64,000 bases of DNA from Sebastes aleutianus (Eukaryota > Chordata > Actinopteri > Perciformes > Sebastidae). Positions 21,237-32,158 of the stretch are shown here, piece after piece (positions within the stretch are counted from its first letter, which is position 1; each line of letters begins with the position of its first letter). Where the stretch lies: assembly GCA_916700875.1 (NCBI GenBank), contig CAKAKS010000176.1:124001-188000 (forward strand), read 5' to 3'. The notes beneath the pieces are model-generated. The model was given only the letters and a program-made list of their open reading frames with translations. It made no database searches and was not told where the DNA came from. Both the position numbers and the translations under genes were made by a program.

Positions 21237-21506
21237 CTAAACTGCATTCTCAATTACGTTTCTCTCCCGGAATACGGTCACAGTTTTATGTGGTTAACGT
21301 TGTAAATTGAAACAAAATAACCGCAACAACACTACTTTGTTAGGTTTAGGTAACTACTAACTACTTGGTCATGATCATAGTTTGTCTAAAAACGACTACA
21401 TAACACGGCGCCCTGTGTTTGTTTGACCCATCCACCTCATCTCCCGCCCGCCCATAGTGGAAGTTCTTGCTTGTTATACTCGTTATTATACCTCCCAACT
21501 TTCATT

Positions 21507-21696
21507 ATTACACGGCTTTGTTGAATACTCAATTCTTTTTGGTCAATTACGGCGTTCTATGGTCTGTTATTTCTTTGTAGCAGACCGTTGCTATGTATAA
21601 CAGACCGTTGCTATGGGTGCAGTTCTGATGTCGGACTCTGGCGGACTGTTTTTGTGTAAAATTATTGATTTCTTAAGTAAGTAGCCGTGTAATAAG
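21507..21696. mobile_element. Short TIR element (TTATTACACGGCT ends)
   Basis: Starts ATTATTACACGGCTTTGTTG and ends AGCCGTGTAATAA, a 13-bp inverted repeat. A related inverted copy runs from about 35930 to 36121. A duplicated CAGACCGTTGCTATG motif is inside. Confidence 0.6.
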
Positions 21697-21697
21697 C

Positions 21698-21810
21698 AGG
21701 ATAATGTACAGCTAGCGGGTCATTGTTGTGAAATAAACCCCTTCAGTGCGATGCAAAATCCTGTCTGGGTTTATTTCACAACAACCAGCTCGCTGTACAT
21801 TATCCCTTTT
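21698..21810. mobile_element. Palindromic (foldback) element, copy 1
   Basis: The left arm, GGATAATGTACAGCTAGCGG and onward, pairs with a right arm ending CTCGCTGTACATTATCC. Arms are ~40 bp with a ~27-bp spacer. The related copy at 35838-35932 has a tighter loop. Confidence 0.65.
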
Positions 21811-22105
21811 ACATAACGGTCGCTCAATATACTACGTCAACTGCTCTCTGCGTTGCTCGTTGTACTACGTTGTACTACGTTGTACTACGTTGTACTATCA
21901 TTACATTACGTATTTATGATACGTCCAAGACAAACGTAATCCGCAACAAAATATGTTTTCCTCCAAACGTAATTGAGAATGCAGTTTAGTTGCATTGGAG
22001 ACAAGCCTGCTTTAACAGCTCAAAAACATATTTAATATTGCTTTATTAGCTTGATACTTAATGACTTCTCCTAATTTTATGAGAATAACTTATAACGTGA
22101 TTTTT

Positions 22106-22993
22106 TTAAAGGGACTGTATGTAACTTTTTACACGTATAAATCGTTTATTTTATTGCCAATGTGTGAACAGGTTGTAACCTAACCTAAAAAATCAGACCT
22201 TCCAAATCAGACTTTCTGGGTTTCCTCTATCAGGCTGTAGACTGAAAAGTTAACGCTAGGATCAACGTCTGCCGGGCCTTCGATTCATGGAGGGACCTTC
22301 GTTTGTTAAGCTAACATTACTGCCAAGTGATTTAGCCGTCAATCACGTTCAGTCTCGTGTGTGTGTGTCGCCTCACTGTTTTGACCGATGCTTGCTCGCA
22401 TCTACGTAGTGTGAGCGTGAGCAGCAAGACGCTGACTGTCATTGGTGTCACTGTTAAAGGGGACATATCATGCTCATTTTCATGTTCATGTTTGTATTTG
22501 GGGTTTCTACTAGAACATGTTTACATGCTTTAATGTTCAAAAAACACAATATTTTTCTCATACTGTCTGTCTGAATATACCTGTATTCAGCCTCTGTCTG
22601 AAACACTCCGTTTTAGTGCATTTCAACGGAATTGCGTTGCTAGGAAACAGCTTGGGTCCATGTTTACATCCTGTCAGCTGATGTGATTAACATACACTGC
22701 AACAGGAAATAAACTGGGACACATTTAGTATGTTTACGTTTAAAACTGTGTAATGGTCTAAATATTGTATATTTGTGACATCACAAATGGACAGAAATCC
22801 TAACGGCTTGTTTCAAAGGCACAGTTTCTGAATACGGGCTGTGTGTATTTCTCCATGGATTGAGTGTTTTGATACTTTCACAGTATTTATATATAACTTA
22901 AACCTGCTTTATAATATAAAAGACATGAAAATCTCACTTTTTACAATATGGGACCTTTAAGCGATTTCTGATTCTTACATCGAGTCCCTTTAA
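22106..22993. mobile_element. TTAA-bounded element (TTAAAGGGACT ends), host of a second TTAA element
   Basis: The left end TTAAAGGGACT and right end AGTCCCTTTAA form a perfect 11-bp inverted repeat including the TTAA. It is interrupted by 22454-22960. A piggyBac-type target is implied. No coding capacity. Confidence 0.7.
22454..22960. mobile_element. TTAA-bounded MITE (piggyBac-like), copy 2, nested
   Basis: Same family and orientation as 7030-7549, with the same motifs in order (GGACATATCATGCTCATTTT, CTACTAGAACATGTTTACAT, AATATGGGACC). TTAA at both ends. It is inserted inside 22106-22993. Confidence 0.78.
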
Positions 22994-23034
22994 CTGATAT
23001 GTTTCCAAAGTCCATCATAGAAAGTGATGTATTA

Positions 23035-23188
23035 CTCCTGTAATGAATAAATCGTAATATCGAATCGCAATTCTTGTAGAATCGTAATACTTAGAAATAA
23101 AAATCGCAATACATGTCGAATCGGCACCCAAGTATCGTGATAGTATCGAATCGGGAGATACAGTAGGTGAATCGTCCCAGCCCTAATA
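23035..23188. repeat. Fragment of an ATCG-rich dispersed repeat
   Basis: Repeated AATCGTAATA/AATCGCAATA phrases ending GAATCGTCCCAGCCCTAAT. The terminal CAGCCCTA resembles hAT-type ends in this window, but only one end is present. Confidence 0.45.
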
Positions 23189-24240
23189 AACGGCTCATTC
23201 TGAGGTAACAAAAACACAACGACTCTTAATTTCAGGTGATTATACGCTAATGAAAACATACTTATTATTATTATTATATTAAATTTCTGCCAGTAGATCC
23301 CTCTAAATGTTGCACACTGTTCCTGTAATAATCAATTGGACCAATTGGTCTTCTTTTCTTGTTTTTTTTGGGGGGGGGTTGGGGGACAGGTGAAAGGGCG
23401 CCTGTAATTCAGTTTAACATTGGTTTGTGAATTTTCAATTCAAATTTTCCCTATCAGCAAAATATATCCGGTGGCATTTGGCAAAACATGCACAGTTTGG
23501 TACAATTTTGGTATGACTTGTTGAAGTGCATTATCTCGGCCTTCATATTATAGTTTCAGACAGTGAAAGTAGTTCTTTCTGCAGCGCTGCTGCTGCTGCT
23601 GCTGAGGAGGCAAAAAGGTGAGACTGCATCCCTCCACACACTTACCTCTCTGTCTGCTCCAAGGACAGATGGCCAGACACACATCTCATCCCAGACAGAA
23701 GAAGGAAAGAGAGGAATTCAATCACACACTATAACCCCCCCCCCCCCCCCCCCCCCCACCCACCCACCAGCACATTTCCCAATATCTTCTCCCCCTCCAC
23801 TCCTCCCCCAATCCCCCTTTATCATTTTCTCTCATTCTTTTTTCATCTTTTTAAGTCGCTTCATTTCAGATGCATTCATACATTTCCAATATCTTTATGT
23901 ATGAGTCTGTCTGCCTCCCTCCTCCTCTTCCTCACCTCCCCTTGCCCCTTCCCTTCCTCCCACCCCATTTCCTCTCTCCCCCTCTTTCTTTCTCCTCCTC
24001 ACCTCCTTCTCTACCTCCCCCATTCTTTCTTCCTCCCTTCTTCCCTATCTTCCTCCCTCCATTCCCTCCCTCCATCCCATTACTGTAATCCATCACTCTT
24101 CCATCAGCCACCATGCAAACAGGCCTCCTGGTTACCATAGCAACCACCTCCGGCCCGGCAGTGCGCAGCCCCTCTCTGATTGGCTGGCAGGGCCTAGGCA
24201 GTCTCAGTCTGTCTGGGAGATGTGGTAATTGGCTGGGAAG
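23189..24240. other. Intergenic, with a poly-C run and a polypyrimidine block
   Basis: Contains a C run at about 23734-23757 and a C/T-rich block at 23790-24080. Open frames here are by-products of the biased composition. No gene is supported. Confidence 0.5.
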
Positions 24241-24243
24241 TCA

Positions 24244-24427
24244 TACACACACACATGCACATACGCACACACACACGTTACATATACACACACACACACA
24301 CATAGTACAGTACTCACACATTGACGTACAGTATACACATCCTCGCATATGCACACATTTAAACACACTTGTGCTTACTCTGGGCCTAAATAAATATACA
24401 TACACATATTCTGTTGGGTATTGAGTG

Positions 24428-24477
<50 letters not shown>

Positions 24478-24486
24478 ACACACACA
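24244..24486. repeat. (CA)n microsatellites
   Basis: Two CA-rich tracts, 24244-24303 (interrupted) and 24432-24486 (nearly pure). (TG)n tracts follow at 24572-24590 and 24646-24670. Confidence 0.9.
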
Positions 24487-25763
24487 AAGAGTGCATAAAC
24501 ATCCTCAGAGATATGAAAGGGAGACTGGGGTCAGAGTAATGAAGCTCATAAGAAGATGGGGGCTCTAGGCTGTGTGTGTGTGTGTGAGTGTGCACACTGT
24601 ACAGTATGTGTGCAAAATTGCATGTTTGTGTGCATGCATGTCTGAGTGTGTGTGTGTGTGTGTGTGTGTGGCACACTGGCATTTGTGTGTGGGTTTCTGT
24701 ATGCACAGGATGGCGGGGGTTGGGGGTGTAGTGCAGGATTTTGGATAAGGTTGGAGCTCTGCCAAAGGATGGATGGAGGAATTGGTTTTTCGCGGAGTAT
24801 ATTGTTAAAAATACCTATATTCCCCCAAGGAACCAAGTGTGCACTAGTTTTCGGTTTTCTGGCTTCTTGAAGGAATCAGGGAAGGAGGAAAAAATGGAAT
24901 TGTTGATCAGCTTGACTTCACCCTGCCGCTGTTGCTCAGCCAGGTCTGGCCAACACAGCAGCTATGATGAATGTCTCATCTCCAGGAATACATCACAAAT
25001 AGCAAAACTGTACCTGCCCTGAATAGCAAAGTGTATTCTCTTCTGCAGTGTTGTTGGAAAACAATTGCAGACAACGGGGCTCTTTTGTCCCCCCCATTCT
25101 CAGTTTTGCAGGCCAGCTATAGAAGCAAAACAATGCTGTCCCCTTAATCTTTTGTCAATCCATAGCCAATTTGTTCCTTTTTCAAACACATGAAAAGGTT
25201 AGAATATTTTTGGAGTGCGCTGCAAAAAAGAAAAATAAAGGTTCTTGTGAATGTGTTTTAGCCACGACGTGTGTTTAAATTGGAAATAATGATTAGTATT
25301 CAGATTTGCTGACTTTGAACATGCTGCTTTGATAGATTTTTATCTGTACAGTGAAAAGAGAAACAAATGTTGGCCTACAATTAACTGCATATAAGGGAAG
25401 ATTGTGTGGGCTAGAAAGTCATCTCTACCTGGAAAAAAAGGAGTTAAACAGACTAGTATGCTGCCCTAGTTGGCAACAATACAGACACCCAGACGAGCAG
25501 ACTGACTGCTGTCCAAAAACACACACATATTCAGTGATTTATACAACAGCAACTAGAGCAAATAAATGCACATGCACAAACACGCACACGCAAAGGTAGA
25601 GGTCATTTTTCAATCTCATCTTTTTAATGGAAAAAAATGAGTCAAGGGAAGAGAGAAAAAACTGGGTAAATTGAGAAAGTCGGATGAATTCACAGAGAAT
25701 GACTGACAGCAGTGATGACAGCAATGCGGTCACAGTCCACATTTCAAAGCATTCCCAGGTACC

Positions 25764-25767
<4 letters not shown>

Positions 25768-25809
<42 letters not shown>

Positions 25810-25818
25810 AGGGAGGAA
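25768..25818. repeat. (GA)n / (GGGA)n microsatellite
   Basis: A pure GA run followed by GGGA repeats. Confidence 0.9.
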
Positions 25819-26423
25819 AGAAGGGGAGGGAGCGGGGGTTAAAAAGTGTCCAAGAAGATTTCATCTTCCTCTCAAGGTAAAAAATACAAATTAAAAACTC
25901 ATCTTTATCCAGTGTTGTTTACAACAGACAATCACGTTGAAAAAATGTGAAGATTAAAAATAAAAAGTGCACCCGCACTCACACACATACATACTTACAA
26001 TTAGTTTCTTATTTTTGGGAAATCAAAAAAAAAAAAAAAGTGCAAGCAAGATCACAGAACGACAATTTACAAGAGAGGCGGCCCAAAGTCTCAACTCTCT
26101 GGCCGAGCCACCCCAACAGCCTAAAATGGGTGGCGGGGGGATGAGGGGTAATGGCGTCAACTTGACTCCTGGAGGTTCCTGGTGCGGCTTTGTTTGACCC
26201 CCCGACCCCCATCATCACCACCACCTTGGTTTGTCCATTTGTACAAAGGGAAGGCTCAAGTTTCATTTAATAATCACACTGATATACCCACCCTTCCAAA
26301 AACCCCAACATGGCTGCCCCACCCTCCCCAGATAGTACAATCAAAATGAGTTTGACTTCATCGAGCTTCTCCTATTAAGTGCCAGGAAAGCTCCCAATAT
26401 AAAGGCTTTTCAGTTACCATCGA

Positions 26424-26452
26424 CATCATCATCATCATCATCATCATCATCG
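26424..26452. repeat. (ATC)n microsatellite
   Basis: About nine ATC/CAT trinucleotides in a row. Confidence 0.9.
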
Positions 26453-26608
26453 TCCATCCACCACACAAACATTTCTATATCGATTAACATCAACATCTAT
26501 TTCATCCTCAAACTATTTCCACTCAGACACACTTCTACTCTAGATGTTAGCTCTGATTGGTTAATGGAAATAAACAGTATTTGATTGGATACTGGTTTCG
26601 TTGGCAAT

Positions 26609-27074
26609 TAGAGAGGCGAAGTCCCTCCCCTTCCAGTGGACCGCCATGAGACCTTATTTCGGAAAACAATATGTACGGTAGTTAAAGGTGAGAGACAAAT
26701 CATTTTTGGATCCTGTTTGAATTGCGCCATGAATCGCACATATGATGTTTGTCAATTTAAAAGATAATTTTGCAAGTCAAGACAGTCGCAGTTTGTCGTA
26801 AAACTGTTGAAGTATAAGACTATGAAAATATGTAGTTAGAAAGACTACACACCCAAAAGTGGTGTAAGTGACGTCTCTCTCGCTGAAGCTACGATTCCTG
26901 TGTGTTTCTTACTGGGATCAGTGGGCAACCTCCGGGTCCGAGAAGTGAAGCCAATGTGGAAGTGCCTTAAATTTGCATTCTTTCTAATAGCCAGCAGGGG
27001 GCGACTCCTCTGGTTGTAAAAAACAAGTCACATTGTATAGAAGACAACGGAAGGGGAGGGACTTCGCCTCTCTA
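26609..27074. mobile_element. 466-bp element with a 26-bp perfect terminal inverted repeat
   Basis: It starts TAGAGAGGCGAAGTCCCTCC and continues CCTTCC; the right end is its exact inverse. The interior near the right end contains a copy of the CAGCAGGGGGCGACTCC repeat. A TA at each edge could be either part of the repeat or a TA target. No coding capacity. Confidence 0.75.
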
Positions 27075-28107
27075 TGAAATACTGACTTAACACACTGCAT
27101 AATGAAACAGCATTCTTCTTTATCCAAGTGCTTTGTGTTAAATGTGTACACACAAGTACACTGTTGTCGTCATCTGTACTCATCACATTACAATCCTCTA
27201 GCAGTGCTGCGCCATGCAAGTGGTTCCACTGAGAAGAAAATGTCTGCAGAATATTAATTATAATAATAATTCACTATTTTGGTTCGGTTTGCTTATCTCT
27301 GACCTTCCAGTAATCATAAGTGGTTATACACACACATACAGACACACACACACGCACACACACATACACACAGAGGCATTAAACACACTTGGGGAGCAAA
27401 TGCAGCCACGCTGTGCAAAATGTGAAAAGACACAGATTCCAAAAAACCATACAAGGAAACAAACAGGAAATGAACATAAGTTAAAGGTTATTTCTCATCG
27501 TCGTTTAAAAAAAGCAATACTGACAATATCAAAATATGAAATCAGAAACATTTCAGGTGTCATTCATGCATCAGTGGAGTCACATTGAATTGAGGGTAGC
27601 ACAGTATTTGCACCTAATGTCTTTCTGTATCAGATGGCAAACACAATTACAGTTCAGGTACATTCTCACAAGCCATCTGATCCTGCGAGTTTCCATTTAG
27701 AGACATGATGCAGCATTAAAATGAGATGCTCATTCAAACCAAAAACAACTGAATTTGACCTGTTTCATACTTTGATATGTACATAAGAATATGAAATACT
27801 GTATGAAATGGAAATTCCTTGATTTAATCCTCTATTTACAGCTATTGTCTCCAAGCTTAAAGCTCACACATCATTGGATCGATGCCTTCTCTTTCCTATC
27901 AAACAATCCAGAAAAAAACATCCTCGTAAATCAGCACTTTAGCTGTCTTGTAATGTTCCCATTAAATTTGCCTTGAGAAGTCCAGTTAAACTGGTTGAGG
28001 ATAACATAATGGGCCTTTGGGTTAAAAGAAAGAAAGAGATTTTTCTCAGTGCAAGCTCACAAATATACATGCTGGCTGGCTGACTAGATTAATCCCATTA
28101 TGACACA
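27075..28107. other. Intergenic stretch without a supported gene
   Basis: AT-rich, with one short CA-rich tract at 27331-27372. I see no exon or element terminus. Confidence 0.45.
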
Positions 28108-29364
28108 GGCTGTTCTCATACAACGTCCGTAGTTATACCTACGAAAAGTAATGCACTGTAATTCGTATAAATACCACAAAATCAATTTGTAATCGTGAAC
28201 CAGGAAGTATAAAGAGCAACAAACGCCCGCAATTAGGAGACGGTCGGGGTGGATGAGAGGGTCAAAAGACACTGGACTTTCGTCCAGGAGACCGATGTTC
28301 ATGTCCCTGGTGAAACCAGAAGTCAACGTTGGTTTATTTGTCCCATACCTTCCGTACTTAAGTTACACCACCATAGTCATTTCAACCCAAACGTTGACTT
28401 ATTTCTTACGGAACTTTCGTACTTAAGTAACGTCACTTCCGAAGTTATTTTAATCCAAACGTTGATTTATTTGTTACGGAACTTTCGTATTTAAGTAACG
28501 TCACTTCTGAAGTTATTTTAATCCAAACGTTGACTTATTTGTCACTTAACTTTCGTACTTAAGTAACGTCACTTACGAAGTTATTTTAATCCAAACGTTG
28601 ACTTATTTGTCACTTAACTTTCGTACTTAAGTAACGTCACTTCTGAAGTTATTTTAATCCAAACGTTGACTTATTTGTCACTTAACTTTCGTACTTAAGT
28701 AACGTCACTTCCGAAGTTATTTTAATCCAAACGTTGATTTATTTGTTACGGAACTTTCGTATTTAAGTAACGTCACTTCTGAAGTTATTTTAATCCAAAC
28801 GTTGACTTATTTGTCACTTAACTTTCGTACTTAAGTAACGTCACTTACGAAGTTATTTTAATCCAAACGTTGACTTATTTGTCACTTAACTTTCGTACTT
28901 AAGTAACGTCACTTACGAAGTTATTTTAATCCAAACGTTGACTTATTTGTCACTTAACTTTCGTACTTAAGTAACGTCACTTCCGAAGTTATTTTAATCC
29001 AAACGTTGATTTATTTGTTACGGAACTTTCGTATTTAAGTAACGTCACTTCTGAAGTTATTTTAATCCAAACGTTGACTTATTTGTCACTTAACTTTCGT
29101 ACTTAAGTAACGTCACTTCTGAAGTTATTTTAATCCAAACGTTGACTTATTTGTTACGGAACTTTCGTAACCCAAACAAGTAGTTTTGTTGCCTAAACCT
29201 AACCAAGTTGTTTCCTGTGAAGACGGAAGTTTATTTTGAAAAGACTGTATGCATGTAACGAGTGGAAATTGACACGTGTTGCTGGACATTCGTAGGAAAC
29301 GCACGAAAAATGAGGAATAACTTTTTCGTAAGATATCACACAAAGCGTTGTATGAGGACATATT
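28108..29364. mobile_element. TIR element (TTCTCATACAACG ends) carrying a 68-bp tandem array
   Basis: The left end GGCTGTTCTCATACAACG and right end CGTTGTATGAGGACA form an imperfect inverted repeat. Single-unit relatives lie at about 54920-55795, and a head-to-tail pair at 61474-62351. Those copies share AAGTATAAAGAGC, CCTAAACCTAAC and GACACGTGTTGCTGGACATT in the same order. Here the middle is expanded into the array described next. No coding capacity. Confidence 0.7.
28359..29172. repeat. 68-bp tandem array with a 272-bp higher-order period
   Basis: GTAACG recurs exactly every 68 bases at 28427, 28495, 28563, 28631, 28699, 28767, 28835, 28903, 28971, 29039 and 29107. Variants after GTAACGTCACTT follow CC, CT, AC, CT / CC, CT, AC, AC / CC, CT, CT. 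The CC unit is always followed by TTACGGAACTTTCGTATTTA, so the array repeats in blocks of four units. Confidence 0.9.
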
Positions 29365-30146
29365 GTATCACAAACTCAGCCTTAACATTTTAGCTTGTCT
29401 TCAAACGCTGATTTATTCTACTGGATACTAACGTGCAGAGCAGACTGGCAGGTAGCAGAATTCTTTTAAACATCTCTTACCAAGTTTCACTCTCACAAAA
29501 CTCATGTTTTGCAGGACACAAACATGATTTCACTTGGCGAGAAACAGAGCTGGCAAGCTAGCATGTTAAACCTGCCATGGGACTTTGACTTTAACACCAA
29601 TGACTTCACTCATACTTGGTACCCTCGCCAAGCCCAAAGTCAGATCAAAAAGTATGTTATTAAAGCTGAAGCTTGTGTATGTCGCTCGAGTGTGCACATG
29701 TTAGAACAGAAGCAGTGTACTTACTGTTGCCATATTTTGGTGTTACTATGACTGTTTGGATGTAAATATACAGTAGAGAAGTGGATTAAGTTACAGGAGT
29801 GGTTTAGTATCTGCTAAAAGACGCCGTTCAATGTGAAAAGTGTTACGTGTTTGATCCTAAAAGGGCATATTTCGGGTGGAGTATCGCTTTAAGCTAGTAA
29901 CAAAGGGCTTAGCGTCTCTGCTAACATATAATCAATGACCCTCGACACAGTCAGTGTGTGGTGGTGATATTTATCACAGATTTGTTGTCCTGAATGTTAT
30001 GCAGTAAAATAAGAGGGTTGTGAGAGGAAAAAGGGGAAAAATAGGAATAAAATGCACATGTTACTATGAAGTTAATGATTTTAAATGGAGTTACATTTGG
30101 CGAGGAGATCATAACTCCATGTTTAGGATTTGAACTTGACGTTAAG
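29365..30146. other. Intergenic stretch without a supported gene
   Basis: No exon, array or terminus recognised. An 80-codon open frame at 29509-29751 has no known motif. Confidence 0.4.
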
Positions 30147-30590
30147 AAATTGTTTGACATTTTGGGAAATACACATATTCACTATATTGCCAAGAGTTAT
30201 ATGAGAAGATTGATACCACTGTCATATCTGTCCGATTAATATGAAGCTAAAGCCAGGAGACAGTCAGCGTAGCTTAGCATTAAGACTGGCTCTATCCATA
30301 GGTAACAAAATCACCTCTAAAGGTGTATCTCATTTATTTAATCTGTACATAAACCAAAAGGTAAAAGTGACAAGTTATGTTTTTTACAAGGGGGTTATGT
30401 GACGGACTAATTCTTGGCGGGCACAGTGATTTCTTGGAGTTGCTGCCAAGAAATAGTCTGGCACATAGCCCCCGTAAAACCATAACTTCTCTTTTGTACA
30501 CTTTGATTTCCGTATTTATTAGCCAAAATGTCAAACAAAGTCTTAAACACTTGCTGGTCTTGACTCAGAACTTCAGTGCCAAGACTTGAG
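30147..30590. repeat. Dispersed fish repeat (GACATTTTGGGAAATAC family)
   Basis: Contains GACATTTTGGGAAATACACA, GAGAAGATTGATACCACTGT and AGCGTAGCTTAGCATTAAGA in the order typical of a very common teleost interspersed repeat. Boundaries are approximate and no target duplication was found. Confidence 0.5.
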
Positions 30591-32048
30591 GCTTGTGACT
30601 TGCAAAACAATGACTTTGTCAGAATGCCTGAACAGGTAAATGCTGACTTTCCTTACATTCACATCACCTCAAATCCTCTTAACAGATACCACCTAGCATG
30701 GAGCCGGCTACAATTACTGTAGTACTCAGATAAACTCACACAAACAGACACACAGGCACACACACAGAGTTTAAAACACACCCAGTTTTGGCCAAAATAG
30801 TTCATATCACAAACACATTATTGCGAATTAAGTGTGCTTTCTTTTCAATTTCAATTAAAAGTCTTTTTAAAATAACAACATGCAAATGAAAAAAAGACAA
30901 TAAAATAAAAAAGGAATCATAAAAAAGACGTTTTTAGGCCTCAGCATGGGCCGCACAAAGTTCTGCATTGTCCACACATCAATCCTACATTCTTAACACA
31001 CAGATAATACACACCAAGCACCAGGAGCGTTTCAGTCTCACGTTGGCTTCACAGTCATTGTTTCATAGAAGGGAGGGCGATTTAAAGGTCAGGTAAAGGA
31101 TTTGTGAGCGATGCTAAGCCTAAGTTGTCATTTTTAAATACACTGTTTGATCAGAGATAGCTGATTAGAGAAAAATCCATCTCCCCTCTCATCCGAGGAT
31201 CACATCCGAACACAATAAAACCTCCGGTGTCAATCCCAAAAAAATGCATCATTAATTTGTGGAAACCCCATGCAAGGAGAGAGGACGCGGTGAGGTCAAA
31301 GATGTGTCTTGTTGAGTTCCCGACCAGATGCTCATTGTTTTGCCAGTGAGAGGAGTTTTGAAGTAAATGGAGAATCAGTTTGAATTCTGTACAATTCACT
31401 CCCCTTTGAAACAGGGCAGCGAGTCCTGCAGACAAATAGTGGAGCAGAGTTCAGTGTCTCAGCTCTGCTGTACAGGGTAAAGGACAGAGGGAGTAAATGA
31501 AATTTTGGTTAGGTGTATATTTCACAGTTGGCTAACACTGAAACCTACTGCTCCATGGTTATCCAGGGTCTTCCAAGCCCTGTCCTCGGCCTAACACCTA
31601 TCCATCTTATTAATTCTCTCTTACTACTTGACTGAGTTGCAGCTGAAGATCATTAGGGCTCTTCCGAGGGCCCTTAAGAGGGTTCCTGTGGAGTAGTATG
31701 CCTCTGAAGTGCCCTTGGCAGGCTGGAGTGTGTGTCTCGCTAGCAAACTTATTGCCAGCTGATGAATTCCTCTGCAGTGTTGTTCGGGAAGGTGGTGGTC
31801 GGGGGGGGTCAGGTCAAGCATCAGGGAATGTGGTGAGTGACACATGAGGACGGACGTTGGTTTGCCGCTGGTTCAAGAATGGTTGCAGCGCTGTGGGTGC
31901 CGAAGGTCACTAGGACGGATTGTAGAGGAAGTGGCGGCGAGTAGATCAGAGGAGGAGGAGGGGGGGCAGCTGAGGCACAGAGAGGGGTGACGAAGAGGTG
32001 GTTTGGGAGAGGATGAAGGGCCGAGAGGATGAGGCGCAGCTCTGCAGA
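30591..32048. other. Region downstream of dpf1; probable 3' UTR and intergenic DNA
   Basis: Lies immediately 3' of the dpf1 stop on the - strand, so part must be its 3' UTR. No convincing polyadenylation site was chosen. The open frames at 31151-31435 and 31624-31845 show no known motif. Confidence 0.4.
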
Positions 32049-32119
32049 TTAAGTGAGGGTGATGTAGGCTGAGGCCTTCTCCTTCAGGTGTCTCAGACAC
32101 AGATGGCAGCTCCAGCTCC
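32049..32119 (-). CDS. dpf1: dpf1 last coding exon
   Basis: 71 bp encoding [20 protein letters not shown] then LT-stop (TAA at 32049-32051). It supplies the last PHD2 Cys pair. The acceptor TTGTTAG sits directly after a (TG)n run. Confidence 0.94.
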
Positions 32120-32124
32120 CTAAC

Positions 32125-32158
<34 letters not shown>

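Larger units (their letters stand above)
20443..22003. mobile_element. TIR element with CATACAACTAAACTGCATTC ends, hosting other insertions
   Basis: The left end (from 20443) reads TTCTCATACAACTAAACTGC and the inverted right end carries AACTAAACTGCATTCTCAAT. The left terminus is interrupted by the L1 fragment at 20470-21236. A sister element with the same ends lies at 57949-58927. The interior contains the small palindromic elements at 21507-21807. Superfamily unassigned. Confidence 0.6.
24700..26609. other. Intergenic stretch without a supported gene
   Basis: Contains a (GA)n tract at 25768-25818 and an (ATC)n tract at 26424-26452. Nothing resembles a conserved exon. Confidence 0.45.

Noticed and set aside
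28359..29172. CRISPR-like array (regular repeats)
   Set aside because: Repeats are contiguous with no unique spacers and lie in a vertebrate transposon; it is a tandem array.
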